Positions 46,258 through 59,045 are shown, counted from the stretch's first letter. The stretch: DNA of 64,000 nucleotides from Zingiber officinale (GCF_018446385.1 NC_056005.1:92842984-92906983); one strand, 5' to 3'. The notes: a model not told the origin generated them from the sequence alone. Numbers and translations: made by a program.

Positions 46258-47904
46258 TGTTGGGACCGAAAAGTAGCTAGAGGGGGGGGGTGAATAGCTC
46301 GTCGTGTGCTAGATGCTCGTCGTTGCTTGTTTCTTCGAAGATGTGCAGCGGAATATACAGAAACAAAACACACAACTCTAACAAGGTTGGTTTACTTGGT
46401 ATTCACCTCACAAGAGGTGACTAGTCCAAGGATCCACACCTACTCACGCACCCTCCACTAATAAAAACCTCCTTTATGGTAACTACCAAAGGCGGAGAAG
46501 CCCTACAAGACTCTCAATACAAGAAGAAAGGGAAGGGATACAAGAATACAAGCACAAGCTTACAATAAGCGTAGAAAACCCTAACCCTAACTTTTCTCCT
46601 TGCCTTTGATCCACCTCTTGACTTGGCAAGCTTCCAAGATCCTTCAAGAACTGGCGATCTGAGCTTTGAGAGCGCTGTGGAGGAGCTGGCGAGAGAGCTG
46701 AGATGAATCGGTGAAGAACTGCTGAAGGAGATGCCCGCCTGCAGCTCAAATACGACGCAACAGTCGAATCCCAATCGATTCGAAAACTCCCAATCGATCG
46801 GGGAGGCTTTGGATCGATCCAGCGCGCCTCTGTGCTCTGGAAAACACGCCTGGATCGATCCGTGCATCGATCCAGCACTTATCACGCGAAGCAGCAGCGT
46901 CCCAATCGATCCACTGATCGATTGGGACCTCTGGATCGATCCACTGATCGATCTAGAGGCTTTCTGTGCGCTGGGAAAAGCCTGGATCGATTCACTGATC
47001 GATCCAGCTCCTGGATCGATCCACTGATCAATCCAGCTCTTGGTTTTTGCCCAAAACCAAGTCCCAAGCCTCTCAAACCAACATCTGGTCAACCTTGACC
47101 TGTTGGTACATCCTGCCTAGCATCTAGTCACTCCCTTGACCTGCCAGGACTCCCCACCAAGTGTCCGGTCAATCCCTTTGACCTACTTGGACTTTTCTCC
47201 TCTTGTCAAGTATCCGGTCAATTCCTTTGACCTACTTGGACTTTCCTTCATCATGCCAAGTATCCGGTCACTCTCTTGACCTACTTGGACTTTCACCTGA
47301 TGTCTGGTCAACCTTGACCCATCTGGATTTTCCCTCGTGCCTGGCTTCACTCACCAGGACTTCCAATCTGCCTAGCTTCACTCACTAGGACTTCTCTTCT
47401 GCCTGGCTTCACTCACCAGGACTTTCCTTCTGCCTGGCTTCACTCACCAGGACTTTCTATCTGCCTAGCTTCACTCACTAGGACTTTCCTTTTGCCTGGC
47501 TTCACTCACCAGGACTTCCAATCTGCCTGGCTTCACTCACCAGGACTTTCTATCTGCCTAGCTTCACTCACTAGGACTTTCCTTTTGCCTGGCTTCACTC
47601 ACCAGGACTTTCCTTCTGCCTGACTTCACTCACCAGGACTTTCCTTTTGCCTGGCTTCACTCACCAGGACTTTCCTTCTGCCTAACCTTCCAATTAGGAA
47701 TTCCCAGTCAGGTATCCGGTCACCCTTGACCTACTTGACTCTTCTTCATCCACACTGATCAGTCCCTGATCAGAATCTCCCCTCATGAACAACTGCACCT
47801 GCATTGTCCATGTGTCTACATGTATTGTCAAACATCGAAACTATGACCAAGACTCAAGCTTGGTCAACTCAGTCAACCTTGACCTAAAGGATATTGCACC
47901 AACA
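46258..47904 (-). repeat. Element E 5' LTR, 1647 bp
   Basis: Same ends and order as 35373-36905. It is 114 bp longer, because it has about four extra 31-bp units (47338-47690) and small deletions in the GATCGATC cluster. Confidence 0.93.
47338..47690. repeat. 31-bp tandem repeats in the E 5' LTR
   Basis: About twelve units with alternating CTGGC/CCAGG and CTAGC/CTAGG forms, collinear with the shorter array in the 3' LTR. Confidence 0.9.
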
Positions 47905-47909
47905 ACAAT

Positions 47910-48310
47910 GAAGGGCTGCTAAATGACGAAGTAGTCATATCTCCTCTTCTACCAGAAGAGGAGGTAGAGATGAAGTGGTTGGATCTCTCTCTTCTAACCC
48001 GAAGAGAAGAGATGGTCAAAAATGGAGAAGGATGGATGGAAGTTGGCATTGCGAGCTTGGCGTCAGGTGTCTTCTTGTGTTGGCGTGAGGAAGAGGCCGT
48101 GATAAGGAGGGGACGTGGTGGAGGCTTGAGGAGAGGGATGGAGAGGAGATGAGCAGCTGACGATAATGAGGAAGGAGGTGGAGCCACCGGACTTGGTGGA
48201 GGAAGAGAGGAAGAGGGGTCGTTGGCGGCATCAAAGGTTTGGAAGAGATAAAATTTGATAAATTTAGCGTGAGAAGATAATAGAGGGATTAGGTTATTGC
48301 CAAACGACAA
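47910..48310. other. Right interior of CACTA-2
   Basis: No recognised gene. A purine-rich strand with CTTCTACCAGAAGAGG and CTTCTAACCCGAAGAG inverted motifs matches 35240-35340, as expected for DNA split by element E. Confidence 0.5.
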
Positions 48311-48875
48311 CGATTTTCAGAAACTGTTGCAACCCTTAAAAAAGCATAAATAGACAACGATTTTCAAAAATCGTTATCGTAAGCCCACACCAAAAAAAAA
48401 AAATAATAGTTTTAAAAAATCATAGTTTTAATAAAAAAAAATACAAATAAACAATAGTTTTCAAAAATCATTGTCGTAGCTCCAAAAAATTGCTCAAAGA
48501 CAATGGTTTTTCATAAATTGTTGTCTTTGATTTAAAAAAAAAACTCAAAGATAATAGTTTTTAATAAAACTGTTGTTAAAAAGTAAAACAATAGTTTTGG
48601 CATAAAATCATTATCTTTTGAGTGTTGTTGAATAATGATTTTCTTGTAGTGTTAACTCGTTCGAGGTGCCTGTAAATAATACAGGGGCCTCAATTCACTT
48701 GAAACCAAGCACCTAGATTCAATCCAGGCACCTTGCACCACCAGACCAAACCCACCCACTATTTCACAAAACCGGCCATAGATTTGGGTTCGAGGCGCCT
48801 GGATCCCTTTCTAAGCGCCCCACAAAATCAACGATACAAGCGTCAGGAACCGTTTCCGGTTGTCCATATTCTGCC

Positions 48876-48884
48876 TATATAAGG
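48876..48884 (+). promoter_or_regulatory. Internal TATA box upstream of ORF2 in element D
   Basis: TATATAAGG lies about 210 bases before ORF2 exon 2 and about 130 before its remnant first exon, after a GC-rich stretch with GAGGCGCCTGG palindromes. It would fit transcription of ORF2 as a separate unit. Confidence 0.5.
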
Positions 48885-49086
48885 CACTCAAAGCTTCAGT
48901 TCTAGGTTCCCTAAACAAAGGATACAAACCAGTTTTCTCCCATATTCTCAAGCTTATTCCACTTCCGATCAACTAAGGTCATCATTTCCTATATAACAAT
49001 CCAAAAAATATCCCGGTAATACTCTAACTCAAACTAATTCAAAATTTAAATAATTTTCAAATAAATCCTCCAATTATTATTAATAG

Positions 49087-49920
49087 GGTCAAGAGAAAGA
49101 ATCCTGATGCTCGCACCTCTCATACCCCTAGTCTTGATCCTAGATTTCCTACAGAAAAACTTAGGAGTAAGTCCTTATCCCTATCATATACCCCTTCATT
49201 CTGGATACCTCTATAGGACTTTCTTCATGAGATCATGCATTCCATCTCCTGAGATGGTTAATTATTATATATTACAAAACCTAGTTTATTGTTCTAGTCC
49301 GGTTAACACAAAGTTTGTGTGCCAAACTATATAATAACTTGGTTAAAGTCAATGACCTCACCTACACTACTAGGATAGCAGGTAGGGATTTTACACTATC
49401 CCCTACCATCATTAGAGAGAATTTAAGACTTAGACTCTCATCATCCACCTTCCTATGTTACCCTCCTAGGGACTTACCATTTAGTGATCCCTACTCCCAC
49501 ATTTATGTTAGATATGATATACTCATATTTTTTTGGTGGGTAGAGGGTACTTACTGTGACTCAGTTCTCATCTGTTACACTCAGGATTCTGGACTATATC
49601 TTATATAGAGTCCTAATTCTATGTATTCTACCCCTAACCTAGATCCAGCCTTAGCAGAGGAGGACATGGCCGATCTTCTTCAACTTCCTCCACCCTCGGC
49701 TCCATGACCTACTTTGGAGGATAATGTCATCAGACTTAAGGAGTTTATCACTAGTCTTTGATAGGAGATACATTGTCTTAGGGAGGAGGAGAAAACATGA
49801 CACCTTCAACTGATGGATATGTTCGAGTCTTGGAGCACATACCATCTATTACTGGTCTTCGACAGGAGATACATAGTCTTAGGACTCAGTAGCCTATCAA
49901 CTCTTAGCATCTAGATAGAC
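49087..49920 (+). pseudogene. ORF2 of element D, resembling the plant transposon protein domain
   Basis: Exon 2 begins after an acceptor ATTAATAG with VKRKNPDARTSHTPSLDPRF. After a frameshift it reads RPFFMRSCIPSPEMVNYYIL and LVYCSSPVNTKFVCQTIYNN, and then DFTLSPTIIRENLRLR with FLCYPPRDLPFSDPYSHIYV at 49450-49510. These blocks match, in order, the minus-strand ORF2 at 7424-6373. Its start codon appears lost: the first-exon region near 49005 reads ATATCCCG|GTAATAC where the other copy has ATGCCTCCTAG|GTATAC. A coiled segment with repeated RLKEFITSL/CLREEE words follows to about 49900, with several stops. Function unknown. Confidence 0.6.
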
Positions 49921-51098
49921 TTATTATGATATTGAGCTCTATATTTTGAATACACTTGACTTATGCATATCAATCCTCACTTTTTGACTAATATTAACTT
50001 TTATTAGACTTAACACACTCAAAAGACAACTAGGAATATGCTCACTAGAATAGGATGTTTTAAATTTTATATTTTTCAAAATTATGTCTTTTTTCCCGAC
50101 CTTGTTTTTTTTAAAAAAAAATCCATGTGTTTCAAAAACTTATGTTTTCTAAAACCTATCCTTTTCAAAATCTATGTTTTTTAAAACTTATGTTTTTTTT
50201 AATGGACTTAGCCTAAGTTTCCTCTTAGAAAGTATGAACTATAGATTTAAGCAACAAACATCTCACAAGTACATTAGGATTACCTTACCTGTGTATTGAA
50301 AACACTTAAAAGTCTGGGATGCTTAGAGTCAAGCTTGGATTTTAAATACTTATATCAGTGTATCATCATAAGTCTGAGCTAAAAATACCAACTTACATTA
50401 ATCAAGTCAAGTAATCTTTCATAGTAAACAACTAGTTGAATGATCTTACTTAACTTGACAAATCAAGTGAAAACTACTAACTTCTGGTAGTTAGCTAGTA
50501 ACTAAAGATTAGACACATTTTTAAGGAAAATAGATTAATTACTTTCAAAAATATTAATTTCCAATGTTAGTCATATTTTTTTGTTAGTTTCAAATCAATC
50601 ATGCTTGAACTCTAAGACTTATGATTGTGTTGTTTTTCCTTTCCAATATTATTGCAAGTATTAAAATCTCAAAGTCATACTGTTTAAGTTGCAAACCTCT
50701 TTGACTTGAAATTTAGTTCAAACTATTTCTATCTTGGAAAATATTTTCAAAACTTGTCAATCAAATTTTTTTTTTTTTTTTTGAAAATTATGATTAGAGG
50801 TATCTACTTAAAGTGATATTCAAAATTTAATCTTAACCTATTTTTTTTTAAAAAAAAGAATCTTTTGATCAATTATGCCTTAAACTATTTTTTCAAAACT
50901 CTTTTTGTACTTAGTTTTTAAAATTAATTTGAACTTAGTTTTTGATATATGCCAATAAGGGGAGAGGATAGTGTCAAAAGTTAAGTATTTTTCTAAAGAT
51001 CCCTTAAACATTGATTTCAGGGGGGAGAGACAAGTTAAAAGGGAGGAAACATTTTTTTAAACTTGTTTTTCTTAACTTTGAACTAGTTTGTCATAAAT
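49921..51098. other. 3' untranslated part of element D
   Basis: AT-rich with no gene. Ends in the polypurine tract. Confidence 0.6.
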
Positions 51099-51110
51099 AA
51101 AAGGGGAGAT
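51099..51110 (+). other. Element D polypurine tract
   Basis: AAAAGGGGAGAT directly before the LTR start TGTTAGTGC. Confidence 0.8.
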
Positions 51111-52533
51111 TGTTAGTGCTGGAAGTATCAGATAATCAAACCTAATTTTAATATTGGCAAAGGTTCAAGTTAAGTTCGGTTGTGATCTAACAATGTTGAT
51201 CAAGTGTGCAAGTAGCTCAACAAGGAAGTGCTAGTGAGTGAGACTGGGCAAGGAAGTCTTGGTTAGTGGGATTGGATAAGGAAGTCCTGGTCGGTAGGAC
51301 TGAGTAAGGAAATCCTAATCGGTGGAACTAGACAAGAAAGTCATGGTCAGTAGAATTAGACAGAAGACTTGGGCAGATCGAGGACACTAGGTAGGAAGTC
51401 TAGATAGGTCTAGAGATCAGATGTTTAGCAAGTCGAGTCCAGAGGACCGGACATCGAGAGGAAGTCCTAGGGTAAAAGGATCAGATGTCAAGCGGAAAGT
51501 TCAAACAAGTCTGGAGGACTGGACATTTGGCAAGTTAGGCAAAATCTCCTGAGAGTAATAGGTGAGAACGTGTTCCCTTGTAGGGAACAATAGACGTCGA
51601 TCCGACCTAAGATTTCATAAGAAATCCAAAAGTCATGACCAGAGAATCCCGAAACTGTCAAATTATTAATACTATCTTTGTTATGCATATTGTGCTAACT
51701 CTGTGATACAAAAACTTAAAGTTGGAAATTGGTCGGAGAAAGGGTCTCCGAGCGCTCAAAGTACACCCAAGCGACTGAAGGTCCAGACGCCCAAATAGAT
51801 CCGAACCTAGCCACGTGTGTAACTGAGTTGACACAGTCTGATTGACTAACACACGTCAACTTCCAGGCATCCTGGAGAGATCCAGACACTCGAGAAGGGA
51901 TAAAGGCGACTCAGATAGAACTTTGCTCAGGTGCAACCCGCTAGTGATGCAGGTACCCGAATAGAGCTTCACCCAGGTGTAACCATGTCTCAGATAAAGC
52001 TTCGCCCAGGAGCAACCACATCAGCGATGCAAGTGCCGGGAGGTCGTCCAAGTGCCTGGAGTTAGATAACTTAACGACGAAGATGGATCAGATAAGCCTC
52101 GCTGGAGGTGCCTGGAGCTAGTCTAGGCACCTCAAATGACCTATAAAACAAGCCTTCGACGAGCAGCTCAATATCAATCATTCTATACTTTTACAATGTC
52201 CGTGTTGCTATGAAATTATGCTACGGAGTCAAAATGCTACACTGACAACAATGTTTTCCTTGGGATCTTCTTTTATTGTTGGTATTGTTTATTTCATTAA
52301 TTGTATTGTATATTTAAATTCTTATATTTAATGTATTGATAGTAAATTATTCAATGAAAATGATCAACGATCACAAGTCTTAAACACATAATATAAATTA
52401 TGAACCAGTAAAAAAATGTATTAGTATTATATTTAATATATTATTTCTATGTTATCTCTAAGTTTTTAGAAAGCATAAAAAAATTTAAAAAAATGAAACA
52501 TGCTATGCATTCGGCTCTTCTAGTTTGACCCAA
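51111..52533 (+). repeat. Element D 3' LTR, about 1.42 kb
   Basis: Starts TGTTAGTGCTGGAAG. It is collinear with the three pieces of the 5' LTR. Contains a run of AAGGAAGTCCTGGTCGGTAG-type repeats (51240-51400). The right end is approximate, set by comparison with 28555. Confidence 0.75.
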
Positions 52534-55349
52534 GTACCAATTGGGTACTCATTGGGACAGAATCAGCCGACTTAAATAAATTGAAGTGGTGGTGAGTGAG
52601 GACCGCTGAGAGCTGAAACTTTCTGTGGACGAGGTCGTTTCCTTCGCACATGCAACTTTGACAATTCCAACGCCACGAGGAGAAAATCTCCGATTCGTTT
52701 TGGTTTTTTCCTTTTTCTTTTCTCATTTACTTGCGATGACTCGATCATCGTCTTGTCGTCTATGTCCGGCCAACGAAGACTTGTAAACGCCGAGTCAGTG
52801 TTAATGGGCCGGCGCGGTGCCCGTGACTTTAAGAAATGGTTGATTAGCGAGCGGCTAGCCAATCTTAATCTGCCACTAAGTGCGCGTTAAGCGTATTAAA
52901 TAGTGTCATGCATGGTGGAAACCTGGATGTGCACGACACGTGTTAACTTTTTTTGTTTTTGTTTTATGCATATAAAGAGAAAGAGTTCAAAAGGCGTATT
53001 GTTTCCCTAATAATTTGTTTGTTATGGATTGATTCCTTTGGCGTTTATTTTATAGCGCGGTTTTTTTTTTTTAAAGTTTCTTTTATTATAGTTATCCCCT
53101 TCTGGGAACATACAAATTTTCCATTAGTACTCCGGATAACAACATCCACATTACCTTATTTAAAAATTTTATCTTAAATTTTAAATAGAATAATTAAAAA
53201 ATCTTTACATTAATTATCCTATCGATTCTTTAAATTATATATTTATGAATAATACTTTTCTAAATTTAAGAAATAAATTTCATTCCTTAAATATTATAGA
53301 GGAGAGAGAAGAAATAGGAAAACTGATATATGATATATTGAAAAATAAATATCCAAATTTAATAAAATAATTTTTTTACCCTAAATTATATATTTTGGAT
53401 AGAGAAATTGATATGGATAATCTAAAAGTTATCCAAACAATCAAAGTTTGTAAGTGTCCAATCATTACAGGATAATCCCTGGAACAAGTTAATTGATTTA
53501 GACAAATAAATCGAATCAATGGGTTAGTTAGTCCGATCGAACCGATCAAATGGATTAGCTAGTCAGCTTAAATGGCCCATAAACTGGCCCACTAAGTTTG
53601 GACATGTGGACCAGGTATGACCTTATAGTAGGTTCAATTATGCTAGTTGGATAGTGTACCAGCCGTGACAGAGGAATGGGCGCTAGTGGTGGCCGAGGAA
53701 TGGAGGTGTATGTCCTCGAGACGAGGATGGAAACGAACTTCATTTGGGAGATCTGGGTAGGGCTACGTAATCGATTTAAACTGAATCGACGGAACCAATT
53801 AAATCCTAAACCGAATTGACCAAATATTTTTCGAGCCGATCGAATCGATCGAATTTTTTAAAAAAAGTCGAACCGATTGAATTGATAAAATATCAATTAA
53901 TTTAATTTTTGATTGAAATAATTAAAATTTTCTATCCCATTTGAAAAGTCCAACATCACTATAGCCAAGTCATGGTTCTCACCATGATCATGCCATGGTG
54001 CGATCATGTCCAGGTTCTGATTTGGCCGTCGTGCGCAATGAGCACCATCCCCATCACAACACTGCTTGGGAGATGCAACCTTCATACCATTCCAAGTTCC
54101 AAGTGCTCCAAGTTTCAACTGTTGGATGCTTTTTATATATAGATATATATATAGGTAATATTACAATCTTTATCCTCACTTAGAAATGTGAGAACAATTG
54201 TTCAAGGAGTTTGGGAATGCTAACTAAGTTTCAGCTTATATTTATTATTCACAGTTATGGTTATTTGTAGGTAATTACGAGCTCCTTTGATATATTACAT
54301 AAGTTTAATTTTTATCATTTTATTTAGAATAATAAATGCAGACCCCCTCCCTTTGCCAGGAGCATACCTCCTAGTCCTAAGGCCCTGTGATCACCATTAC
54401 CACGGGCGCCAATAGCAGAAGCAAGAAAAGTGTAGAGGGCGGGCAAAGCATTAGAGGGTCCATGCATGAGTATGTTAGGTAGTTTCAGTAGTTGATGCTG
54501 GAGGATAGGGAACATGGCAAAAGAAGACAAGGCATTAGTTTGATAGTTTGAGATGTGTTTTACAAGAGTGGACACTGGGCACGGAAAGAGCTGTAAAAAT
54601 AAAATCTGCAAGACCTGCCACGATTTAATAAATTATCAAAAAAAATCAAAATAACTCCTCTATACTCGTAGAAATTAATTGTTCTGTACATATACAAAAT
54701 TAACTCAAGAAAATACCTAAAAATTATTTACATATGTGCATATCACAAAATTAACTAAGTAAATAACATTCTTACAATAAACCATGAAAGATCTAAGCTT
54801 CCAACTTCCAAATTAAATGTCACTACAGGTTCAAAGTTCAAAGTTCAAAATTAGGAAATTATAAGTTTTGCCAAATGTCAATCAAAATTTAAGAGATATA
54901 CAAATAATTATATTCAACTTCCATACAAATTACATTATGAAGATTAAACATCACATTGCAATCTTGATTGTTGCATAACATGGCAAATCTTGATTCTTGT
55001 TTGACGTGATAATGCGGAGATTTTGTTTTGTCCTTGAAACCTTGACTTATGCTATAATTGTTGATCAAGAAGTTAAAATTATATATTCACCATCTAAACA
55101 AGATAATTAATTTAAATAAAATACAATATTTAAAACATACAATTAATTATTATATCATCATCCATGTATCATTGTTGTCGAAGAAGACGAATCCATTATA
55201 ATTTTGAGAATTCTAGCAAAAAATATATATATAAATTAAATAAATAAATATTTTTTTAAGTTTACAATTATAAATAAAAATCTAATTATATTTATCTTAA
55301 AAAGAAAAAACTTACTGCTTTCAGTTTTTCCACCTCCTCTAAATTTTCT
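52534..55349. other. Unassigned DNA between element D and the hAT transposase
   Basis: No gene recognised. The segment 52550-52950 is less AT-rich, has GCACGACACGTGTTAAC (a G-box/ABRE core CACGTG) at about 52934, and may be host promoter or leader DNA. A minus-strand stretch of 95 codons at 54611-54324 is open but matches nothing I know. A short TA-rich run lies near 54137. Confidence 0.45.
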
Positions 55350-57304
55350 TCAATGTTGATTGATTTCAAATTTAACCAAAGTCAATCTTAGTACAAATAA
55401 GATTTTTACCATCCTAGGAGTTAATGAACTCCTAAAACAATTAAGTACTTGACCACTAGTACTGAAAGCAGATTCTGAAGCAACTGTTGATATTGGAATA
55501 GCTAATACATCACGAGCAAGTATTGGAAATCTATGACAATTTTGCTTCCACCATCCCAAAATATCAAAAGTAACATAATACTTTTCAACAATTTCATTAA
55601 GATACTTATCTAATTCTGACATATTACCATCACCAAAAACTTGTGCCTTTTGTTTCTTAAACTTCTCAACAATTGATTGGCTTTTCAAATCAATTTGACT
55701 CATATTTTTTTAAGCATTGGCGGCTAATTCTAAAATAGATAAAACTCTTAAAGTATTATATTGAGGCTTCATTTTTTTCTTATAATTATTGTATAGAGCA
55801 AATAAAGTGTCCTTTATTATCTTTCCTACTCTTACACCCTTCTCATCTCCATATATTTCAATCAACATAAATTCTATGAATTCCAATTTATGTCTTGGAT
55901 CAAGCACCACCGCAATATAATGCAACTTATTCATCTTATGAGAATCTCCTCAATACTTGTCAAATTTATTTTTCATTTTAATTCCCATCGAATACACATC
56001 AAGATCATCATTTTCTTGCCACTCCTTCAAGATGGTATGAATAGAACTAATCTCATGTACAAAAGTATTAGATGTGACATACAAAGATCCATAAACTTTT
56101 AATGTTAGCTCATAAAAAACTTGCAGAAGATCTAACATTATTCCAATCTGTACTTGTTGGCTTCCCATCAAAAGTCTTCAATTCTCTTTTAGGTTTACCA
56201 TGTAATTCAAGTATTATCTCTCTATTTTCATTCAAAACAGCATGCCAATCTGTATATTGAAGATCTAATTTAAAACATGGATCTTGTTCATCAAATCTAT
56301 CAAAAGTTTTTTCAAATTTTTAAGTAGTATTCAACATAAAAAAAGTTGAGTTCCATCTGGTCGGTACATCTAAACATGATGAGTTCTTGCTTTTAATTTT
56401 TCAATCTCTACACATTCTTTGAACTTACTTAATCTAGAGGGAGATTGCTTAACATATTTAATTGCATTCCTAATCCTCATCATAGATTGATTTATATCTT
56501 TTAAGCCATCAATAACAATCAAATTAATTATATGAGCTACACATCTCACATTAACATATTCTCCCTTCAAAATAGTGGAATCCCAATTAATCATCTTTTT
56601 TTTCTAAAACTATTGATAGCAACATCACTTGAACTTGCATTATCAACCAATATAATGAAAATTCTGTTCATTCCCCAATCTGTCAAGTAATTTTCAATGG
56701 ATAAACTAATTGTCTCTCCTTTATGACTTGTAATTAGATAAAAATTGAGAATTCTTTTCTATGAATTTCAATTTGTATCGATAACATGAGTTGTTAAACA
56801 CATATAATTGATTTTTTGAATTGATGTCCATGTATCAGTGGTCAAAGAAACTCTTTGTGTTGACTCATGCAACAAACTTTTCAATTTTTCCGTTTTAATT
56901 GTATATAATCCAACACAATCACGTGCAACAGTCTATCTTGAAGGAATTCGAAATTTTGACCATGCCATGGCCATAAATGCTTTAAATCCTTCTCCTTCTA
57001 CAAATTTGAAAGGGAGTTCATTAGTTGTAATCATTCTAGCTAATGCTTTTCTAGATGCATCTTGATCAAATTTTCAAGAAGTCATACACACCTCACCCTC
57101 TCTAGAAATTGGTTGTACACTTAGTTGTACTTGAGTGGTTTCAACAACATAAGGATGTTTTTTACATGAGGTAATATGAGTTCTCAAACTCATTGTTCCA
57201 TTCTTGTATGGATGATAAAAAAAATTCTTTATCATAATATTTGCATTTGGCTTTAATCTCTGATTCATCATTAGTAAACTTTGTGAAATGATCCCATACT
57301 TCAC
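55350..57304 (-). pseudogene. hAT-superfamily transposase (RICESLEEPER-like), decayed
   Basis: From the right: a degenerate BED zinc finger (CKYYDK, then NGTMSLRTHITSCKKHP) at about 57150-57300, a central RNase H-like part (NVRCVAHIINLIVIDGLKDI near 56540), the segment MNKLHYIAVVLDPRHKLEFI near 55930, and the C-terminal dimerisation domain (LDKYLNEIVEKYYVTFDILG; WWKQNCHRFPILARDVLAIP; STVASESAFSTSGQVLN) at about 55620-55440. Multiple frameshifts and stops; one stop before MNKLHY fits TGG-to-TGA. The N-terminal end is cut by element F at 57305. Terminal repeats were not found. Confidence 0.85.
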
Positions 57305-59043
57305 TGTTGGTGCAATTCCACTAGGTCAAGGTTGACCAGGTTGACTAAACTTGAATTGGCTCAAGATTGTGTCATAATGTGTGAGTTCCGATGTTTAACA
57401 ATATATGAAGATTACTTTGACAATGTATGGAGATTGCAAGAACAATCGTCCGTTTGGGAGATTGGTTAAGGTTGACTAGGTTGACAAGAAGAAGAGTTAA
57501 GTAGGTCAAGGATGACTGGATACTTGACTGGGAAAGTTCTAACTGGAGGTTAGACAACGATAAGTCCAATGGGAAGGTTGGCAAAAGAGGAAAATCCAAG
57601 TGGGTCATTGTTGACCGAACACTTGGTGTTGAAAGTCCTAGTAAGTGAAGCCAGGAATAAGGAAAATTCTAGTGAGTGAAGCTACGTAAAAACCCTGCTA
57701 AATGAAGCCAGGTGGAAGGAAAGTCTTGGTGAGTGAAGTCAGGCAGTGAGAAAATCCTAGTGAGCGAAGTCAGGCAGTGAGAAAATCCTAGTGAGCGAAG
57801 TCAGGTGAAAGACCTAGTGAGTGAAACTATGCAGATGAAAATCCTGGTGAGTGAAGCTAGGTAGTAAGAATGTCCTGGTAAGTGGAGCCGGACAATGGAA
57901 ATCTAGGTGGGTCAAGGATGACTGGACATTTGATGATTGGAAGTCCAAGTAGGTCAAAGGATAGATCGGATACTTGGCACAAGGAGAAAAGTCTAAGTGG
58001 GTCAAGGGATTGACCGGACACTTGGTGAAGAAGTCACAGCAGGTCAAGGTTGACCAGATGCTAGGCAATGAGGAGTCCCAACAGGTCAAGGTTAACTGGA
58101 TGTTGGGTTTGGGAACCCTAGACTTGAGTTAGGCAAGTTAGGGTTAGTCAATCGATCAGGTGATCGATTGAACCATAGCTCAATTGATCAACCAATTGAT
58201 TGGGAGTGTGCTGGGAGTGAAAGCAGCCCAATCAATCAGTCGATCAATTGGGGAGACCTTCTCGCAAGCACAGAGAGGTTCTCAATCGATCAGTCAATCA
58301 ATTAGGTCACACCAATAGATCAGTCGATCAATTGGGGCTGAATTTCTCGTAGGAATGCGAGGAAGCCTGAATCGATCAGTCAATCGATTTAGGGGTTTTC
58401 AAGCGAGAGCACCGAGGCGCTCTGAATCGATCGGTCTATAGATTCAAGCCTCCTTAATCGATTGGTCAATCGATTAGGATATAACCGTTGCGTAGGATGC
58501 AAGTTTTGGATGGCTGGGATTGCTAGGATCTGATGTGGCAATCGATTAGGAGTAGACCCAATCGATTGAGAGCCCTAAAAGCGCAGATATAAAGGCGACG
58601 ATGAGTTCAAATGCCAAAGCTCTCTCTTCTCCATCTTCTCCGCCAGTTCTTGGAAGTCTTGGGAGGAAAAGTATTGTTGCATTTCTCATCTTCAAGAGGC
58701 ATTCAAAGTAAGAAAAGTTCAAGGATTCAAGGTTCAAAGTATCAAGTCATTTTCGATATGTATTTACGTTTTGTTTCCTTATTTCAAGTTGTATTTTCTT
58801 GTTCAAGAGTTGTAGAGGTTTCTCCACCTCTGGTTGTTCCGAGAAGGAGTTGTTTTCATAGTGGAGAGTGTGCTTGACGTGGATCCTTGGATTAGTCACC
58901 TCATCTTGAGGTGGATATCAAGTAAATCTTACTTGTTAGCATTGAGAGCATGCTTTGAGTTTATCCGCTGCAAAATCAACATCGACGAAGTGATCTAGCG
59001 AGCGAGATGAGCTATTCACCCCTAGCTCCAAAGTGTCCCAACA
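57305..59043 (+). repeat. Element F 5' LTR, 1.74 kb
   Basis: Starts TGTTGGTGCAATTCC and ends GTGTCCCAACA. Holds about 30-bp repeats of the GGTGAGTGAAGCCAGG type (57630-57890) and a GATCGATT/GATCAATTG cluster (58140-58570), like element E but more diverged. Confidence 0.88.
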
Positions 59044-59045
59044 AG

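Larger units (their letters stand above)
35373..47904 (-). mobile_element. Copia element E, pol-less, split by CACTA-1
   Basis: 3' LTR 35373-36905, polypurine tract 36906-36919, untranslated part, gag, primer site and 5' LTR 46258-47904. The 5-bp target duplication ACAAT is exact at 35368-35372 and 47905-47909. Without CACTA-1 the internal region is about 4.3 kb and codes only for gag. The LTRs are near-identical by eye apart from repeat copy number, so the insertion is fairly young. Confidence 0.93.
31425..48651. mobile_element. CACTA transposon CACTA-2, 17.2 kb including insertions
   Basis: The left end reads CACTATAACAAAAACG and the right end is the complement of CACTACAAGAAAATC. The 3-bp target duplication is TTA at 31422-31424 and 48652-48654, exact. 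Subterminal repeats built on ACAATAGTTTTxAAAxCATTAT fill 31440-31710 and, inverted, 48310-48640. No transposase is visible. It sits between gag and ORF2 of element D. It carries at least two captured host exons on its minus strand and two nested retroelement insertions. Confidence 0.9.
17311..52533 (+). mobile_element. Copia-type element D, pol-less, with nested insertions
   Basis: D is in six pieces once the insertions are removed: 5' LTR (17311-17420, 26416-26832, 27795-28555), primer site with gag and untranslated part (28556-31424), ORF2 and 3' region (48652-51110), and 3' LTR (51111 to about 52533). The three LTR pieces align in order with the 3' LTR. Gag and ORF2 are present but no protease, integrase or reverse transcriptase. 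Outer ends are approximate and I could not find a clear target duplication for D itself. Confidence 0.7.

Noticed and set aside
47873..48310. Minus-strand open frame of 145 codons
   Set aside because: It crosses the element E insertion boundary at 47904 and has low-complexity Ser/Pro composition, so it is unlikely to be a gene.
54324..54611. Minus-strand open frame of 95 codons
   Set aside because: No recognisable motif, start context or splice partner; left as unassigned DNA.
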